Positions 29,004-41,452 of a stretch of 64,000 bases of DNA are shown here, piece by piece (position 1 is the first letter of the stretch; every line of letters starts with the position of its first letter). Under the pieces are notes generated by a model. The model made no database searches. It was not told the origin of the DNA and saw only the letters and a list, made by a program, of their open reading frames with translations. Location of the stretch: NCBI GenBank assembly GCA_010671905.1, contig JAAHII010000001.1:1054001-1118000 (forward strand), written 5' to 3'. Position numbers and translations under genes: made by a program. Source of the DNA: Leptolyngbya sp. SIOISBB (lineage in GTDB: Bacteria > Cyanobacteriota > Cyanobacteriia > Phormidesmidales > Phormidesmidaceae).

Positions 29004-29351
29004 CTAAGCACTAAAGATGGACAAGTTGAGCGGCACCGGCTCTCCTAGCCAGGAGGCATGTTCGGTGTGATCTGCCAGATCGTTGCCGGTTAGGCCATGG
29101 ACGAGAACCGTCAACTCGCCTCGATGATTCTCTAGCCACGGAATCACCTCATCGAACTGGGCTCGACCAAAGGCGAGCTGGCAACTCCAGCGAGGGTGCG
29201 GCCCGACCATTTTCTGATGCACTCGACCGACCGCAACTGCGAACAGCGCTCCGGCTTCTTGGCAAATAGCAGCCGCTTGCGTTACCGAGTTGGCATCGAA
29301 ATAGACATGGGCATGGTATTGCTCGTAGCGATTGGTTGGTCTTTGAATCAT
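29004..29351 (-). CDS. DOPA 4,5-dioxygenase family protein
   Basis: The 115-residue protein matches the small DOPA-dioxygenase family (PF08883 type): YHAHVYFDANS at the start, VGRVHQKMVGPHPRWSCQLAF in the middle and PWLENHRGELTVLVHGLTGNDLADHTEHASWLG at the end. Several conserved His (HAH, VH, PHP, VHG, DHT) suit a metal site. In plants and fungi these enzymes open catechol rings of DOPA (betalain/muscaflavin pathways). Bacterial members act on unknown catechols, although a cyanobacterial one has been reported to make betalamic acid-like products. It is followed by a strong terminator. Confidence 0.88.
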   Translation of the reverse strand: MIQRPTNRYEQYHAHVYFDANSVTQAAAICQEAGALFAVAVGRVHQKMVGPHPRWSCQLAFGRAQFDEVIPWLENHRGELTVLVHGLTGNDLADHTEHASWLGEPVPLNLSIFSA

Positions 29352-29428
29352 GGGTCCATTGCAGCCGGTGCTTCCAGTCTAATGCGGCAGGGGGACCGCC
29401 ATTTCGCCCCGTGCTCAAAGGCGTGCTA

Positions 29429-31815
<2,387 letters not shown>

Positions 31816-31942
31816 AGTATCGGTTTCCGGTGGGTCGGGTGTGCGGTCAGGAGCAGGGGGCGGGTGGGCGCGGCGCGGCTGACGAGTTGGGGCTCAACCG
31901 CGCTGCACTCCGGGCAGGCGCGATGTCGTTGATCCACCTCTC

Positions 31943-32060
31943 TAGAACTCAGCCAAAGGGCCGATCCCCCGCTGTCGCTGCCCCCTTATAAAGGGGGCTC
32001 GATCCGATTCAAATTGGGTTGTCCCCCCTTTTTCAGGGGGATTGAGGGGGATCGAATCGC
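31943..32060. repeat. dispersed repeat D, copy 1
   Basis: GATCCCCCGCTGTCGCTGCC followed by CCCTTATAAAGGGGGCT and further CCCCCTTTTT/AGGGGGATTGAGGGGG palindromes. The same order of blocks, in reverse complement, appears at 63195-63275, including the flanking GAACTCAGC-like segment. Confidence 0.65.
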
Positions 32061-32693
32061 ATACGCGTTCTCAAGCATGACGGCTGGCTCAGCCGCCGCC
32101 TGAGTCAGGAGCGGCGAATGGATCGCCCCCAACCGAAGGGGATTTCGGGGACGCCATGATGGGCCATCATCATGCATCCCGGCTGTGGATGGAGTCGCCC
32201 CCAGGGGGGAAAGTGGGGGGGAGTCTGCGCGTCAACGGTCAAATTTGTAACACCTGGGCATAAGGTGCCCAAACGAATTCGCGAAATTCTCGCTGAAATG
32301 GGCTTTTTTTGGGACAATGTGCCGATTTGAGCAGTTATACGCAGGGTAACGGATCAATGGCTGGAATAGAGTGAGATCAAGAGCTGAGCGTTGATCAGGG
32401 GGGAGTCAGGCTAAACGCGGCTGATGAGGGGGGCTGTTTGAGGTCTGATACCCGTGCGGCTAAGGAGCGCTCCCAAGCAGGGCTCCTCCGCGGTCGCTGC
32501 CCCCCGGTCAACCTAGCCGTTATACACAAGGGCACGTCATCCATTAAGCCCAGAACCCCTGGAGAATCAGCCTGATCGCGCCCACATTCACTTTACAAGC
32601 GACCACTCAATGATGACAACCCCTAGCAAAGCAGAAAGCCAGCACTGAAGAGCATTTAAGCAACTCAGGGATGAGGGAATGGAGACGAAAAAA
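32061..32693. other. intergenic region with small palindromes, no gene
   Basis: A hairpin TGGGCA-TAAGG-TGCCCA lies near 32255. No reading frame here has protein-like character. The region separates the glycine-rich protein gene from the EamA transporter gene and holds G-rich spacer sequence. Confidence 0.4.
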
Positions 32694-32888
32694 ACGATAT
32701 CGTCAAAGCATCTGTTTAGCGTATCAGGTTTGCTAGGGGCTTATCCCCTCCACTGGAGGGGCTTAAGGGGTGGGTCAAACCTGGCATTCCAAACGCGGTA
32801 AACCCACCCCGCCCTGCGGGCACCCCTCCACCGGAGGGGATTTGCGGCATACAGACACTAAACACTTACTCGTCAAATGACGATATCG
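32694..32888. repeat. 195-bp palindromic element F with terminal inverted repeats
   Basis: Outer arms ACGATATCGTCA (32694) and TGACGATATCG (ending 32888) are inverted. Inside, TCCCCTCCACTGGAGGGG...GGGGTGGGT (about 32751-32775) mirrors ACCCACCCC...CCCCTCCACCGGAGGGGA (about 32802-32840). Further partial symmetry (TGTTTAGCGT / ACACTAAACA) links the two. There is no coding capacity. It sits 55 bp downstream of the EamA gene. Confidence 0.7.
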
Positions 32889-32943
32889 CCTGGAAAAGAA
32901 CAAGGGTTATCTATCGAGCTATCTCAAAGAACCGATATGGCAA

Positions 32944-34776
32944 CTAAGCCTTGACCTTCTTCGGAGCCTTCGGCTTTTTGCCTAGTCTTTCTAAACTCAA
33001 TGCCAGTACCCCCAGAGTTACCAAAGTGACCCCGATCCACTGAATGGATTGGAGGGTTGATTTTTCACCGGGTGTAATGATGTAAGCCATCACGGCAGTT
33101 AAAACTGGGCCGGTAGATGCCACTACTGAAGCCTGAGCCGCCCCCATCAAACGAACGCCAAAGTTGTTGAACAAATACCCTAACAGCGTCAAGCCGCCGA
33201 GCAAAAGACCTGCTGTATAAAACCCGGTATAGCTGCTAGGTTGTGCCGTTTCTAACCCCAAGAAGGAGCCAAAAATCAAGATCAAGCTAGTCAGCACAAA
33301 AATCGTGGTGAACTGGACTAATGTCACGGGGACTGGGTGCAGCTTGCGGAAACTAATCTGCATGGAGACTAGGTATAGTGCAAACGCCGCACTCGATAAT
33401 AAGCCAGCGAAGACGCCCCAAGGTGATACGGTACCCGTGGCTAAGTCAGTGCTGATACGTGGCAAGGCAGTAAAGACGATGCCGATCGTAATCGCAAACA
33501 TGACAAGCCCCCGCAGAGGGGTTGGGCGATCGCCAAACAAAAACCAAGCTAGTGGTACGGTAATCAGCGGGTACATAAACAGCAGCGTCACCGCCACGCC
33601 AGGCCCGATATCGGAAATGGCTTTGTAAATCAGCACCTGCGACATAAACAAGAAACTGCCGCTAGCAATCACCTGAAATAGAGGCCGCTTATCCGGTTGC
33701 TCCAAAAAATGGCGCAAATCAGCCCAAACCTTGGGATAAATTATGGTGGCGACAAGGCACATTAACGGCAATACCACTAACATCCTGAGCCACAGCAACC
33801 TTAAAGAATTGGGGATATTCAGCGGAAAGATCGCCTCTACCGAGATCTGCCCAAAAATCTCTCCCCCATAGCCAACAATACCGACCAAAACGTTATGTAC
33901 AGATAAGGCGAGAGTCGACAAGATAATAAAAATCAGACCTTTTTGAAAGGCTGAAGCAGGAGTCTTAACCTTGCCTGTAGAGGATGATGGCGCGTTCGGT
34001 GCTGCCGTAGTTGCTGTTTCAGATGCTGAGTAAGCACTATGGCTTGACTGGGGGTCGTAAGGTAATGCCGGAGATGCTGGCGTTTGGTGCCCATTCTGTG
34101 GGTATAGCGGTATTTGGGCGTGGCCAGACACTGACTGGCCATGGCTGCTGCCATTACCATTGGTTACTGCGGCAAGCGATCGCGGTCGGGCAATTTGAGT
34201 TTGCAGTTGTAAACTCAGCCGATGTACTAGTGCTTCTAATAGCGCCTCGCCCTGTTGCTCCATGCTGTGCATCCGGCTAATTTGCTGAGACAGCGAGCTT
34301 TGATAGCTGTTGAGGTCTTGCTGCAGCGAATGCAGGGTGTCATTCAAACTGGAATCTAGCGAAGAGAGTAGTTGATAGGCATTTTGTAGAGAACCATCTG
34401 GAGCGGCAGTCATTCCCATCGTCGTGTCGGCGTAAATTCCTTGAGTGAGACGCCCTTGTAAGTGAGTCGCTAAAGCTTGAGCTAGTTTTTTAGCCCAAAC
34501 TTGCTGTTGTGCTAATTGTTGACGACTTAACTCAGTGCTATGTTGCTGCTTGAGGGTACCAAACTCCTCTTTCAGAGACTGATATTCCTCTTCTAAAATC
34601 TCGATGTCATTGAGCAGGCGATGTTTCGTCCCCTGCAAACGGGTAATATCCTGATTCAATTGACCGGAGAGTTCATCTTGTAGCGCTCTCAGGTCTTGGG
34701 AAACCTTACGCAGCGCCTCGCGAGCGACTTTGCTCTCGTCACTTGAGCTGCTTGATGCGTTGTCCAACTGGCCCAT
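32944..34776 (-). CDS. EamA/DMT-family transporter with long N-terminal coiled coil
   Basis: The 610-residue protein joins two parts. Residues 1-190 are hydrophilic and coiled-coil-forming (for example LLNDIEILEEEYQSLKEEFGTLKQQ). A Ser/Pro/Gly-rich linker follows (about 195-275). Residues 285-595 hold ten hydrophobic segments in two EamA halves, with the typical GPGVAVTLLFMYPLITVPLAWFLFGDRPT and GAAQASVVASTGPVLTAVMAY loops. Plain DMT transporters have about 300 residues, so the soluble N-terminal half is extra. It could sense or tether, for example to a regulator or to the wall (inference). Substrate unknown. No neighbour on the same strand is close enough to suggest an operon. Confidence 0.85.
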   Translation of the reverse strand: MGQLDNASSSSSDESKVAREALRKVSQDLRALQDELSGQLNQDITRLQGTKHRLLNDIEILEEEYQSLKEEFGTLKQQHSTELSRQQLAQQQVWAKKLAQALATHLQGRLTQGIYADTTMGMTAAPDGSLQNAYQLLSSLDSSLNDTLHSLQQDLNSYQSSLSQQISRMHSMEQQGEALLEALVHRLSLQLQTQIARPRSLAAVTNGNGSSHGQSVSGHAQIPLYPQNGHQTPASPALPYDPQSSHSAYSASETATTAAPNAPSSSTGKVKTPASAFQKGLIFIILSTLALSVHNVLVGIVGYGGEIFGQISVEAIFPLNIPNSLRLLWLRMLVVLPLMCLVATIIYPKVWADLRHFLEQPDKRPLFQVIASGSFLFMSQVLIYKAISDIGPGVAVTLLFMYPLITVPLAWFLFGDRPTPLRGLVMFAITIGIVFTALPRISTDLATGTVSPWGVFAGLLSSAAFALYLVSMQISFRKLHPVPVTLVQFTTIFVLTSLILIFGSFLGLETAQPSSYTGFYTAGLLLGGLTLLGYLFNNFGVRLMGAAQASVVASTGPVLTAVMAYIITPGEKSTLQSIQWIGVTLVTLGVLALSLERLGKKPKAPKKVKA

Positions 34777-35119
34777 GGATATAGTTGCCCCTAATCGGCG
34801 TGCTCGCCACGCTTATGTTACCCGCGCCAAAGGAAGTTTTCTCCTTCTATCTTTGTTATTGTGCTCAAAAAACTCAAAAAGATCTCAATCAACTCTGAAA
34901 ACTTATATTTGTCAAGCATAGTTTAGTCTTTACACAGCGAGAGTTGTGCTGGGCTTAATGCATCAACTTTCGCTGGGTAAAATCTGTCCACTTTGGTATT
35001 GTGCCGTGGCGTGGCAGATTCGCGAGCGAAGGTATCTGTGCCTGAAAAGCTCTAGGGAGATTTTTAGAGCTCAGGAGTGGCGGATAGCTCCGATGACGAG
35101 ATGATAAACGGTGACCGGT
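34777..35119. other. intergenic region, nothing recognised
   Basis: This holds the EamA promoter region and the 3' flank of ubiX. Short direct repeats of GGTGACCGG occur at about 35110 and 35131. No gene is seen. Confidence 0.45.
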
Positions 35120-35752
35120 TCAGTCTTGATGGTGACCGGACCAGCGGTTTAAGGGCACGCAATCTAAGTCAAATTGGTCAAGTGCGCGCGCCACGACAAA
35201 ATCTACCAAGTCTAATACCGTTTGGGGTTGATGGTACCAAGCTGGAACTGCCGGTACGATACGAGCACCAGCCTCAGCCAAGGTCACCAGATTACGCAGG
35301 TGAATCAGACTGAGAGGCGTTTCTCTGGGGACGAGGACTAGAGGTTTCCCTTCTTTAAGCTGGACATCAGCCGCCCGTTCTAACAAGTCAGAACTCAGCC
35401 CAGCTGCGAGTTTGCCAACAGTGCTCATACTACAGGGCATAATCACCATGCCCTGAGTCTTAAAAGAGCCACTCGCGATGTTGGCACCCACATCACTCCA
35501 AGGGTGACAGCGCAGTTTACCTTGGGTCGGTACTCCCGCCTGTTCGCGCCAAAAGTCGGCTTGGGCAATCACATCCCCCGGCATTTGAATATCTTGCTCT
35601 GCTTTCCAGACTTGATAGGTGGCTTTGGAGGCAACGAGTTCAACGGCAATGTCAGCTTCGAGTAAATATTTGACGGCTCTGACAGCGTAGATCAGGCCTG
35701 ATGCACCGGTCACACCTAAAGTAATGGGCAAGGATGCCCCAGGGGTTTTCAT
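35120..35752 (-). CDS. ubiX: flavin prenyltransferase UbiX
   Basis: This enzyme makes prenylated FMN, the cofactor of the decarboxylase UbiD, used in plastoquinone/quinone synthesis. The start at ATG 35752 gives 210 residues; an upstream extension lacks similarity. Motifs are GVTGASGLIYAVR (flavin/phosphate loop), PCSMSTVGKLAAGLSSDLLERAADVQLKEGKPLVLVPRE (active-site Glu and Arg) and a late PAVPAWYHQPQ. It is 332 bp downstream of the RNase R gene on the same strand. Confidence 0.95.
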   Translation of the reverse strand: MKTPGASLPITLGVTGASGLIYAVRAVKYLLEADIAVELVASKATYQVWKAEQDIQMPGDVIAQADFWREQAGVPTQGKLRCHPWSDVGANIASGSFKTQGMVIMPCSMSTVGKLAAGLSSDLLERAADVQLKEGKPLVLVPRETPLSLIHLRNLVTLAEAGARIVPAVPAWYHQPQTVLDLVDFVVARALDQFDLDCVPLNRWSGHHQD

Positions 35753-36084
35753 AAAGAGCTTGCATGAGTTAAGCGAACAAGGTGTTGCAGACGAGCTATT
35801 CCCACTTGCGGTTCTAGATGGACTACGGAGACTCTCGACGGCGCTAGTGAGCAAAGCAACAGGAATACAGCAAGGGCTATGACTGAGAGACTCAGATAAT
35901 TCACCGCAGCCGATCGGCCATGGCCTTAACTAAGTTGGCCGTGCTGCTCCAAACGATATTGTCAGCACGCAAACATTCGCACCGGCATCCATTGACCAAG
36001 ACTACGCAGAACGGAAACAACTCACTCCTGCAAAACACCTTAGACATCTTAACGAGCTTCCTCATTGGGTTGAGGGCGTCGAGG
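35753..36084. other. spacer between rnr and ubiX, nothing recognised
   Basis: No gene or clear hairpin. It may carry the ubiX promoter; the long gap makes cotranscription with rnr uncertain. Confidence 0.4.
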
Positions 36085-38448
36085 TTATTCTGATTCGTCC
36101 TGGCCGCGCTCTTCGTTCATGGGTTCATCGTCGTTGAGATCGTCTTCACTGGCTTCGCTGCCGCCACCGACCACGACTAGGTCAATTTGCTGACGATAGT
36201 AGTCCACGCTCTTGACCTGTACTTCAACGCGATCGCCCAAGCGGAACTGACGACGGTTTTTGCGCCCGACCAGCTTTTGTTGGCGCGATCTGTACTCGTA
36301 CCAGTCATCTTTGAGGGAACTGACATGGACGAGACCTTCGACCAAGAGTTCTTCGATTTCAACAAAGAACCCGTAGGACTGGACACCCGTAATCAGGCCA
36401 TGGAACACAGAACCCGTGTGGTCCCGCATGAATTCCGCTTTTTTGAGCCCTTCTAGATCCGTTTCGGCATCCTGAGCCAACTGCTCCCGCTCACTCAGCG
36501 GCCCAACAATCCGCTTGATGTAATCCTCTAACTCGTTGTTAACATCAGGCGGCAACACATTCCAGTTGATGTTGCCGTGACAGCTACTATGACGCAGATT
36601 GACGCGATCTTTAGAACGCGTTGAGCGGCGATCGCGGCCATCGGCGAACATGGCATGCAGCACTCGATGAATCACCAAATCTGGATACCGGCGCGTCGGC
36701 GAGGAGAAATGCGCATAGCCATCGGCTAAGGCTAAGCCAAAGTGCAAATCCGGATGCGTCCCGTAAAACGCTGGCTTAAAAGTAGACAGCAACAAATAGG
36801 TCAAAATCTTTTCGGATGGTGAGGCAGCAAACTGTTGGGTAAACCGCTGGTAATCCATGGGGTAAATGGCATCTTCTTCAGCCAGTGCCAGATTGATATC
36901 CATGTTTTCCGCCAGCTTTGTCAGCTCTTGGACATCGGAAATCGTGGGTGTGCGGTGCAGACGATAAATCGTCGGCACGCCTAACGCCTTGAGATGAGAC
37001 GCCACTAATTGGTTCGCCAACAAAATGAATTCAGTCACCACCATCCGAGCGGTCAAGGATGAGGCCACCACAATCACGCCCAATAGTCCCTCATCGTCAT
37101 ACTGGAAACGCGGCGAAGCGTAAGAGGCCAGGGGCTCTTTAGCATCATCAGGAAATTCATGTTCCGGCAGATTGAGTTCAAAGGAGCCCCGAGCCATCCG
37201 CTGTTGGCGGACTGCTTGGCTCAGATTGTAGAGGTTGTCAACAACCTCAAAAATGGGGGTGAATTTCTTGAGGTCTTTTGCCTTGATATCGAGCTTTCCT
37301 AGCTCTTCTTTGTTATCGCGAGACAAAATGGCCTGGGCCTGTTTATAGTCCAGAGCATGGTCCACGGCAATTACGCTGGGCTGGATTTCAAACTCCAGCA
37401 TTTCGCCTTCGGCATTGAGCGTGACGATGACGGAAATGGCTAAGCGATCTTTGCCAGGGTTAAAAGAACAGAGGGACGTCGATAGCGGCGGCGGCACCAT
37501 TGGGATCATTTCGTTGCCGAGGTAAACCGCCATACCTCGCTTCAGCGCTTCTCGGTCGATTGGAGAATGCAGTGGGACATAGTGAGCGACATCAGCGATA
37601 TGGACACCCAGTTTCCAGTTACCATCGTCGTCTTTGGCCACTGTGAAGGCATCGTCAATCACCTGGGCCTGGGCACTGTGAATGGTAACCGTGAGTTGAT
37701 CGCGCAAATCGAGACGGCCCTTAATATCGGCTTTACGAACTCGATTGGGCAACCCTCTGGCCTCGTCTAAGGCATTTTCGGGAAAGGTGCGCGGCAAATC
37801 GTATTTGCAATAAACGATATCAATGTCAGAGGCGGCTTCGGCATCGCTGCCGAGAATTTGGGCAATGCGACCGTGGGGTGGATCTTGCGCCAAAGGGTAT
37901 CGCACGACCTCAATATGAGCTAGCTGGTCAACCGCTTGCTGCAGGGTGTCAGCCTCATCTTCAAGGCTGAGTTCAAACAGCAGCCGGTCGTCTAACGGCA
38001 CAGCTTGATAGCTTTCGTTTTCGTGCTTGACCCGCGCTAAAACGGAGGCATTGGCCCGCTCTAAAATGACTTTTACTTCCCCTTCGGGACTGCGACGACG
38101 GCTCCCGTCTTTGATCACCCGCACAAGAACGCGATCGCCATTCCAAGCCGTATTGAGTTGACTTTCTCGAATGTAAATATCGTCTGCGGCCTCATCATCT
38201 TGAATAGCGAAACAAAAGCCTTTGCTAGAGCAGCGGAGCTTACCCTCAACGACACCGTCTTCAGTCGCTCGTTGGTACTTACCCTTGTCTTTGGTGAGGA
38301 CACCAATGCGCTCTAAGGCATCTAAGGCAATCTGCAACTCCCGCATACTATCTTGAGTATCACAGTGCAGCTTTTTCTGAATGGTCTTGAGCGTGAGGGT
38401 TTTACCGTCGGTAAAGTTGGCTAGCAATGAAGCGATCGAGAAGTTCAT
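36085..38448 (-). CDS. rnr: RNase R/II-family exoribonuclease
   Basis: The enzyme degrades RNA 3' to 5', including structured RNA. The start at ATG 38448 gives about 787 residues. There is an N-terminal winged-helix/cold-shock region, then the RNB catalytic domain with NWKLGVHIADVAHYV and RLAISVIVTL, and the conserved YAHFSSPTRRYPDLVIHR segment. A C-terminal S1 domain (FHGLITGVQSYGFFVEIEELLVEGLVHVSSL, about 685-760) binds RNA. The tail is acidic and low-complexity (EASEDDLNDDEPMNEERG). In cyanobacteria this is one of the main exonucleases besides PNPase. Confidence 0.95.
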   Translation of the reverse strand: MNFSIASLLANFTDGKTLTLKTIQKKLHCDTQDSMRELQIALDALERIGVLTKDKGKYQRATEDGVVEGKLRCSSKGFCFAIQDDEAADDIYIRESQLNTAWNGDRVLVRVIKDGSRRRSPEGEVKVILERANASVLARVKHENESYQAVPLDDRLLFELSLEDEADTLQQAVDQLAHIEVVRYPLAQDPPHGRIAQILGSDAEAASDIDIVYCKYDLPRTFPENALDEARGLPNRVRKADIKGRLDLRDQLTVTIHSAQAQVIDDAFTVAKDDDGNWKLGVHIADVAHYVPLHSPIDREALKRGMAVYLGNEMIPMVPPPLSTSLCSFNPGKDRLAISVIVTLNAEGEMLEFEIQPSVIAVDHALDYKQAQAILSRDNKEELGKLDIKAKDLKKFTPIFEVVDNLYNLSQAVRQQRMARGSFELNLPEHEFPDDAKEPLASYASPRFQYDDEGLLGVIVVASSLTARMVVTEFILLANQLVASHLKALGVPTIYRLHRTPTISDVQELTKLAENMDINLALAEEDAIYPMDYQRFTQQFAASPSEKILTYLLLSTFKPAFYGTHPDLHFGLALADGYAHFSSPTRRYPDLVIHRVLHAMFADGRDRRSTRSKDRVNLRHSSCHGNINWNVLPPDVNNELEDYIKRIVGPLSEREQLAQDAETDLEGLKKAEFMRDHTGSVFHGLITGVQSYGFFVEIEELLVEGLVHVSSLKDDWYEYRSRQQKLVGRKNRRQFRLGDRVEVQVKSVDYYRQQIDLVVVGGGSEASEDDLNDDEPMNEERGQDESE

Positions 38449-38867
38449 GAAGCGGGTAATCCTTATCCGGTGCAATGGTTAACACACAGCCAGCCGAGCT
38501 TAGAATTCTCTTTCCAGAAAAAAAGCGCAAACTCAGCTACTCAAGATAGCACCATCGCTTGACCCAAAGTTGTCAAAGCGGATGGGCATGCCTATGCGTG
38601 TTAGCGTTGGGACTTCAGCACCGCTATCCGTTATCGGCAAACAGCTCTACCCCAAAGAAGAATTTCTAGCGATAGACCGTTGCAAACTCTAGACAAATAC
38701 CACAGAAGAATCGCAACGGTTTGCTTGCTTGACAGAAAGCAGATTAAAAATCAACAGCTCAAAACCGCAGAGCCGTTAGCCCTAAGCCGTTACAACTATA
38801 CCCTAATCTGAAAAAATAGACGCATTTGGGCTTTGTTTCATTGTTTTGTAACAGAAAGCGGATTGCT
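38449..38867. other. intergenic region upstream of rnr
   Basis: This is the rnr promoter region on the left, with no further gene. It ends where MITE copy B3 begins. Confidence 0.4.
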
Positions 38868-38997
38868 TAGGGGCTGTCATCGTTTAGCGGCTGAATCCTT
38901 TTGTTGCAAAGTGATCAGCCCCTAGCTAATTAATTAGGTTCGGGTGCAGTAATGTCCGTCGTCAAAGTGTTCTGGATTTAATTGATAATGCGCCCTC
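38868..38997. repeat. MITE family B, copy B3
   Basis: The left end TAGGGGCTGTCATCGTTTAG and right end TTAATTGATAATGCGCCCT match B2. The right outer TA is changed to TC. It has the same length as the other standard copies. Confidence 0.75.
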
Positions 38998-39055
38998 GGC
39001 TAGGGCGATGATGATCTATAAATCTTAAGCGTCTAAACGAGGGGAAAGGTTATGA

Positions 39056-39190
39056 GGCATTGCTGAATCGAAGTATGAATCCGGTGTTTGAGACCGCGGG
39101 CAAGATACCCGCTCCCCGCTATCGATGGTAATTTAACTCGTGTCGTTCTTCTGTTCAGTGATTCAATTCATACCTAAAATCAGCAACGCC
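39056..39190. mobile_element. MITE family A, copy A1, with 8-bp target duplication
   Basis: The 135-bp element starts GGCATTGCTGAATCGAAGTA and ends AAATCAGCAACGCC; the reverse complement of its end (GGCGTTGCTGATTTTAGGTA) makes a TIR of about 26 bp. GGTTATGA is repeated exactly on both sides (39048-39055 and 39191-39198), a perfect 8-bp target duplication. It lies about 220 bp upstream of argC and contains no ORF, so it depends on a transposase elsewhere. Confidence 0.88.
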
Positions 39191-39416
39191 GGTTATGAAC
39201 CTAGGCGGGGTTTAATAACACTCTCTGGCACGCCTTTTCACGATCCGAATCCATCGTCGCCAAAGGTAATTGCGGCCAGGTGATGTCAACGTCATTTTCG
39301 GCCACTCAATTACGATAAAGTTCTGTCACAAATCAATCAGATAACAACAGGCTTATTTACCGTTATGCTTGTTTCCCTGTGGGATGAAACCTTGACGTTG
39401 GCTAGATACGGAAACT

Positions 39417-40469
39417 ATGGGCGAGTCTAAACGCATTCGAGTCGGGATTGTTGGTGCCTCGGGGTACGGAGGGGTGCAACTGGTGCGCCTGCTGAGTGAG
39501 CATCCTCAGGCGGAAATCACGTATCTGGGCGGTAATAGCAGTGCGGGAAAAGAGTATGCCGAACTGTATCCGCATTTAGCCGTCCCGTTGACCGTTGAGG
39601 AAGTTGCTGTCGAGGTGATTGTCAACCGCTGTGATGTGGTCTTTCTATCATTGCCCAATGGCCTAGCCTGTAATTTGGCGCCTCAGTTATTAGAGCAAGG
39701 TTGCAAAGTCCTGGATCTGTCAGCTGATTATCGATTTGCTGATCTCGACACGTATCAAGCTTGGTATGGTAGCGATCGCGCCGATGCGGGCACGAATCAA
39801 CAGGCGGTCTATGGCTTGCCAGAACTGTTTGGTGAACACCTCACCGAGGCGCGACTGGTGGGCTGTCCGGGCTGTTATCCCACGGCGAGTTTGTTAGCGA
39901 TCGCACCGCTCCTCAAGCAAGGACTGGCCCAATCTGACAGCTTGATTGTGGATGCCAAATCGGGGACTTCTGGCGGTGGCCGCCAAGCCAAAGAACATTT
40001 GCTATTAGCGGAAGCGGACAATTCCCTGGCGGCCTATGCCGTGGCCAAACACCGTCACACCCCAGAAATAGAACAAATCTGTTCGCGGCTGGCCGGTCGA
40101 GAAGTGCTGGTGCAATTCACCCCTCATCTAGTACCGATGGTGCGCGGTATCTTATCAACGGTGTACGCCAACCTCAGAGATCCTGGTCTGGTGCGGGAAG
40201 ATTTGCACACGATTTACAGCACCTTTTATCGACGATCGCCTTGGATTAACGTATTGCCGACGGGCACCTATCCCCAAACTAAATGGGCTTGGGGTACTAA
40301 CCGCTGCTACATCAGCATTGAGGTTGATGCTCGTACTGGGCGGGTGATTGTGATGTCAGCGATCGACAACCTGATGAAGGGCCAGGCCGGGCAAGCGGTT
40401 CAGTGCTTTAACTTAATGCACGGCCTCGACGAACAAACGGGTTTGCCAAGACAGAGTTTTTATCCCTAA
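39417..40469 (+). CDS. argC: N-acetyl-gamma-glutamyl-phosphate reductase
   Basis: This is the third step of arginine synthesis: NADPH-dependent reduction of N-acetylglutamyl phosphate to the semialdehyde. The 350-residue protein has the Rossmann motif [17 protein letters not shown] at the start, the catalytic Cys in [15 protein letters not shown] (about residues 150-160), and the active-site KSGTSGGGR and [15 protein letters not shown] segments. It has its own transcript as far as the sequence shows, with MITE A1 in its upstream region. Confidence 0.96.
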   Translation: MGESKRIRVGIVGASGYGGVQLVRLLSEHPQAEITYLGGNSSAGKEYAELYPHLAVPLTVEEVAVEVIVNRCDVVFLSLPNGLACNLAPQLLEQGCKVLDLSADYRFADLDTYQAWYGSDRADAGTNQQAVYGLPELFGEHLTEARLVGCPGCYPTASLLAIAPLLKQGLAQSDSLIVDAKSGTSGGGRQAKEHLLLAEADNSLAAYAVAKHRHTPEIEQICSRLAGREVLVQFTPHLVPMVRGILSTVYANLRDPGLVREDLHTIYSTFYRRSPWINVLPTGTYPQTKWAWGTNRCYISIEVDARTGRVIVMSAIDNLMKGQAGQAVQCFNLMHGLDEQTGLPRQSFYP

Positions 40470-40900
40470 GGATGCTGGCGACTCATTCCTGACTATCGCC
40501 AACTCCTTTTTGAAGGATATGCACTCGTTGGTTACTACGAGACAACGAGTGTTGTCTCGCCTCGTAGGCCATATCCTCAAACTGAGTAATTTTGCTGTCC
40601 CCAGGTTCTTCGCAAGGCGGTCTGGACACTCATCGCGATCGCCTTGCTCCAGCTTTCAAGTCTGCACACCAGATGGCCCTGGCGGTGGCGGTACAGCCGA
40701 TTCTCCAAGGACTTTTCCATCAACCCACAATAGGTAAATGAGGAGTGGAAACCTCGATCCTTTTAGAGGCAAAGGCAAGCCAGTTTGCCAGACCGTTACT
40801 CCTGGAGTTAACCCGTGACAATCCGATTCTAAGACGCTAGCATCTTAGTGACCCATACCTGAACAGCTCTTCAGATGTTCAGTCGTTATTAGTGTCTACC
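40470..40900. other. argC downstream region with hairpin
   Basis: CGAGACAAC-GAGT-GTTGTCTCG (near 40539-40560) lies inside a wider imperfect palindrome bounded by GGATAT and ATATCC (about 40515-40576). There is no U-tract. It may stabilise or end the argC mRNA. No gene is called; the 75-residue frame at 40510 has no features. Confidence 0.45.
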
Positions 40901-40920
40901 ATGCCAGAAGCTCATTCTCA

Positions 40921-41025
40921 TATAGCAGAATGCGGAATGCGGAGGTCGGAATGCGGAATTGAATTGCCTGCCAGAAGGTGGTTTCAAAACTCCATGGCGA
41001 CCTTATCAAGCTGCGGCTTGCTATA
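40921..41025. mobile_element. MITE family C, copy C1, inside the Cys/His-rich gene
   Basis: The 105-bp segment is bounded by TATAGCAGAATGCGG and CTGCGGCTTGCTATA (reverse complement TATAGCAAGCCGCAG). A second copy of identical length lies at 52262-52366. Internal direct repeats of GGAATGCGGA occur. The reading frame of the host gene is restored only if the duplication is taken as TA, supporting TA target sites. Confidence 0.8.
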
Positions 41026-41317
41026 ACTGCGGTCATCACACCCATGAGGCATCTACAGTGCACTCGATTGGGCCGGATGACTGCTGCAGCCATCCGGTAG
41101 AGCTAGCTGTGGTGAAGTCAACGGTTCATCCCGATTGCTGCGGCCATACCCATGAGCCGCCTGCGGTTCGACCGGTGACGCAGGACAACTGTCATAGTCC
41201 CAAAACTGTTGCTGACGAACCTGCTCACTGCGGCGGCGCGGGCGCTGGTGAGGCTGACTTTTGGCATGATCTGCGGCCGATTGTGAAGGAGCAGGTCACT
41301 TTCTACATAGAAAAATA

Positions 41318-41452
41318 GGCGTTGCTGAATCGAAGTATGAATCCGGTGTTCGAAACCGCGGGCAAGATGCCCGCTCTCCGCTATTGAGGGTGAGTCAACT
41401 CGGGTCGTGCTTCTGGTCAGCGATTCAATTCATACCCAAAATCAGCAACGCC
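41318..41452. mobile_element. MITE family A, copy A2, with 8-bp target duplication
   Basis: The element is 135 bp like A1, starts GGCGTTGCTGAATCGAAGTA and ends AAATCAGCAACGCC. GAAAAATA is duplicated exactly at 41310-41317 and 41453-41460. It is inserted into the 3' end of the Cys/His-rich gene and supplies its present stop codon. Confidence 0.9.

Noticed and set aside
40959-41318. ORF with TTG start reading through MITE C1 into the Cys/His-rich part
   Set aside because: The first about 20 codons are MITE sequence and the stop is made by MITE A2; the ancestral frame from 40901 explains it better.
39056-41452. MITE A1 and A2 as ends of a composite transposon carrying argC
   Set aside because: Each copy has its own different 8-bp target duplication, so they inserted independently.
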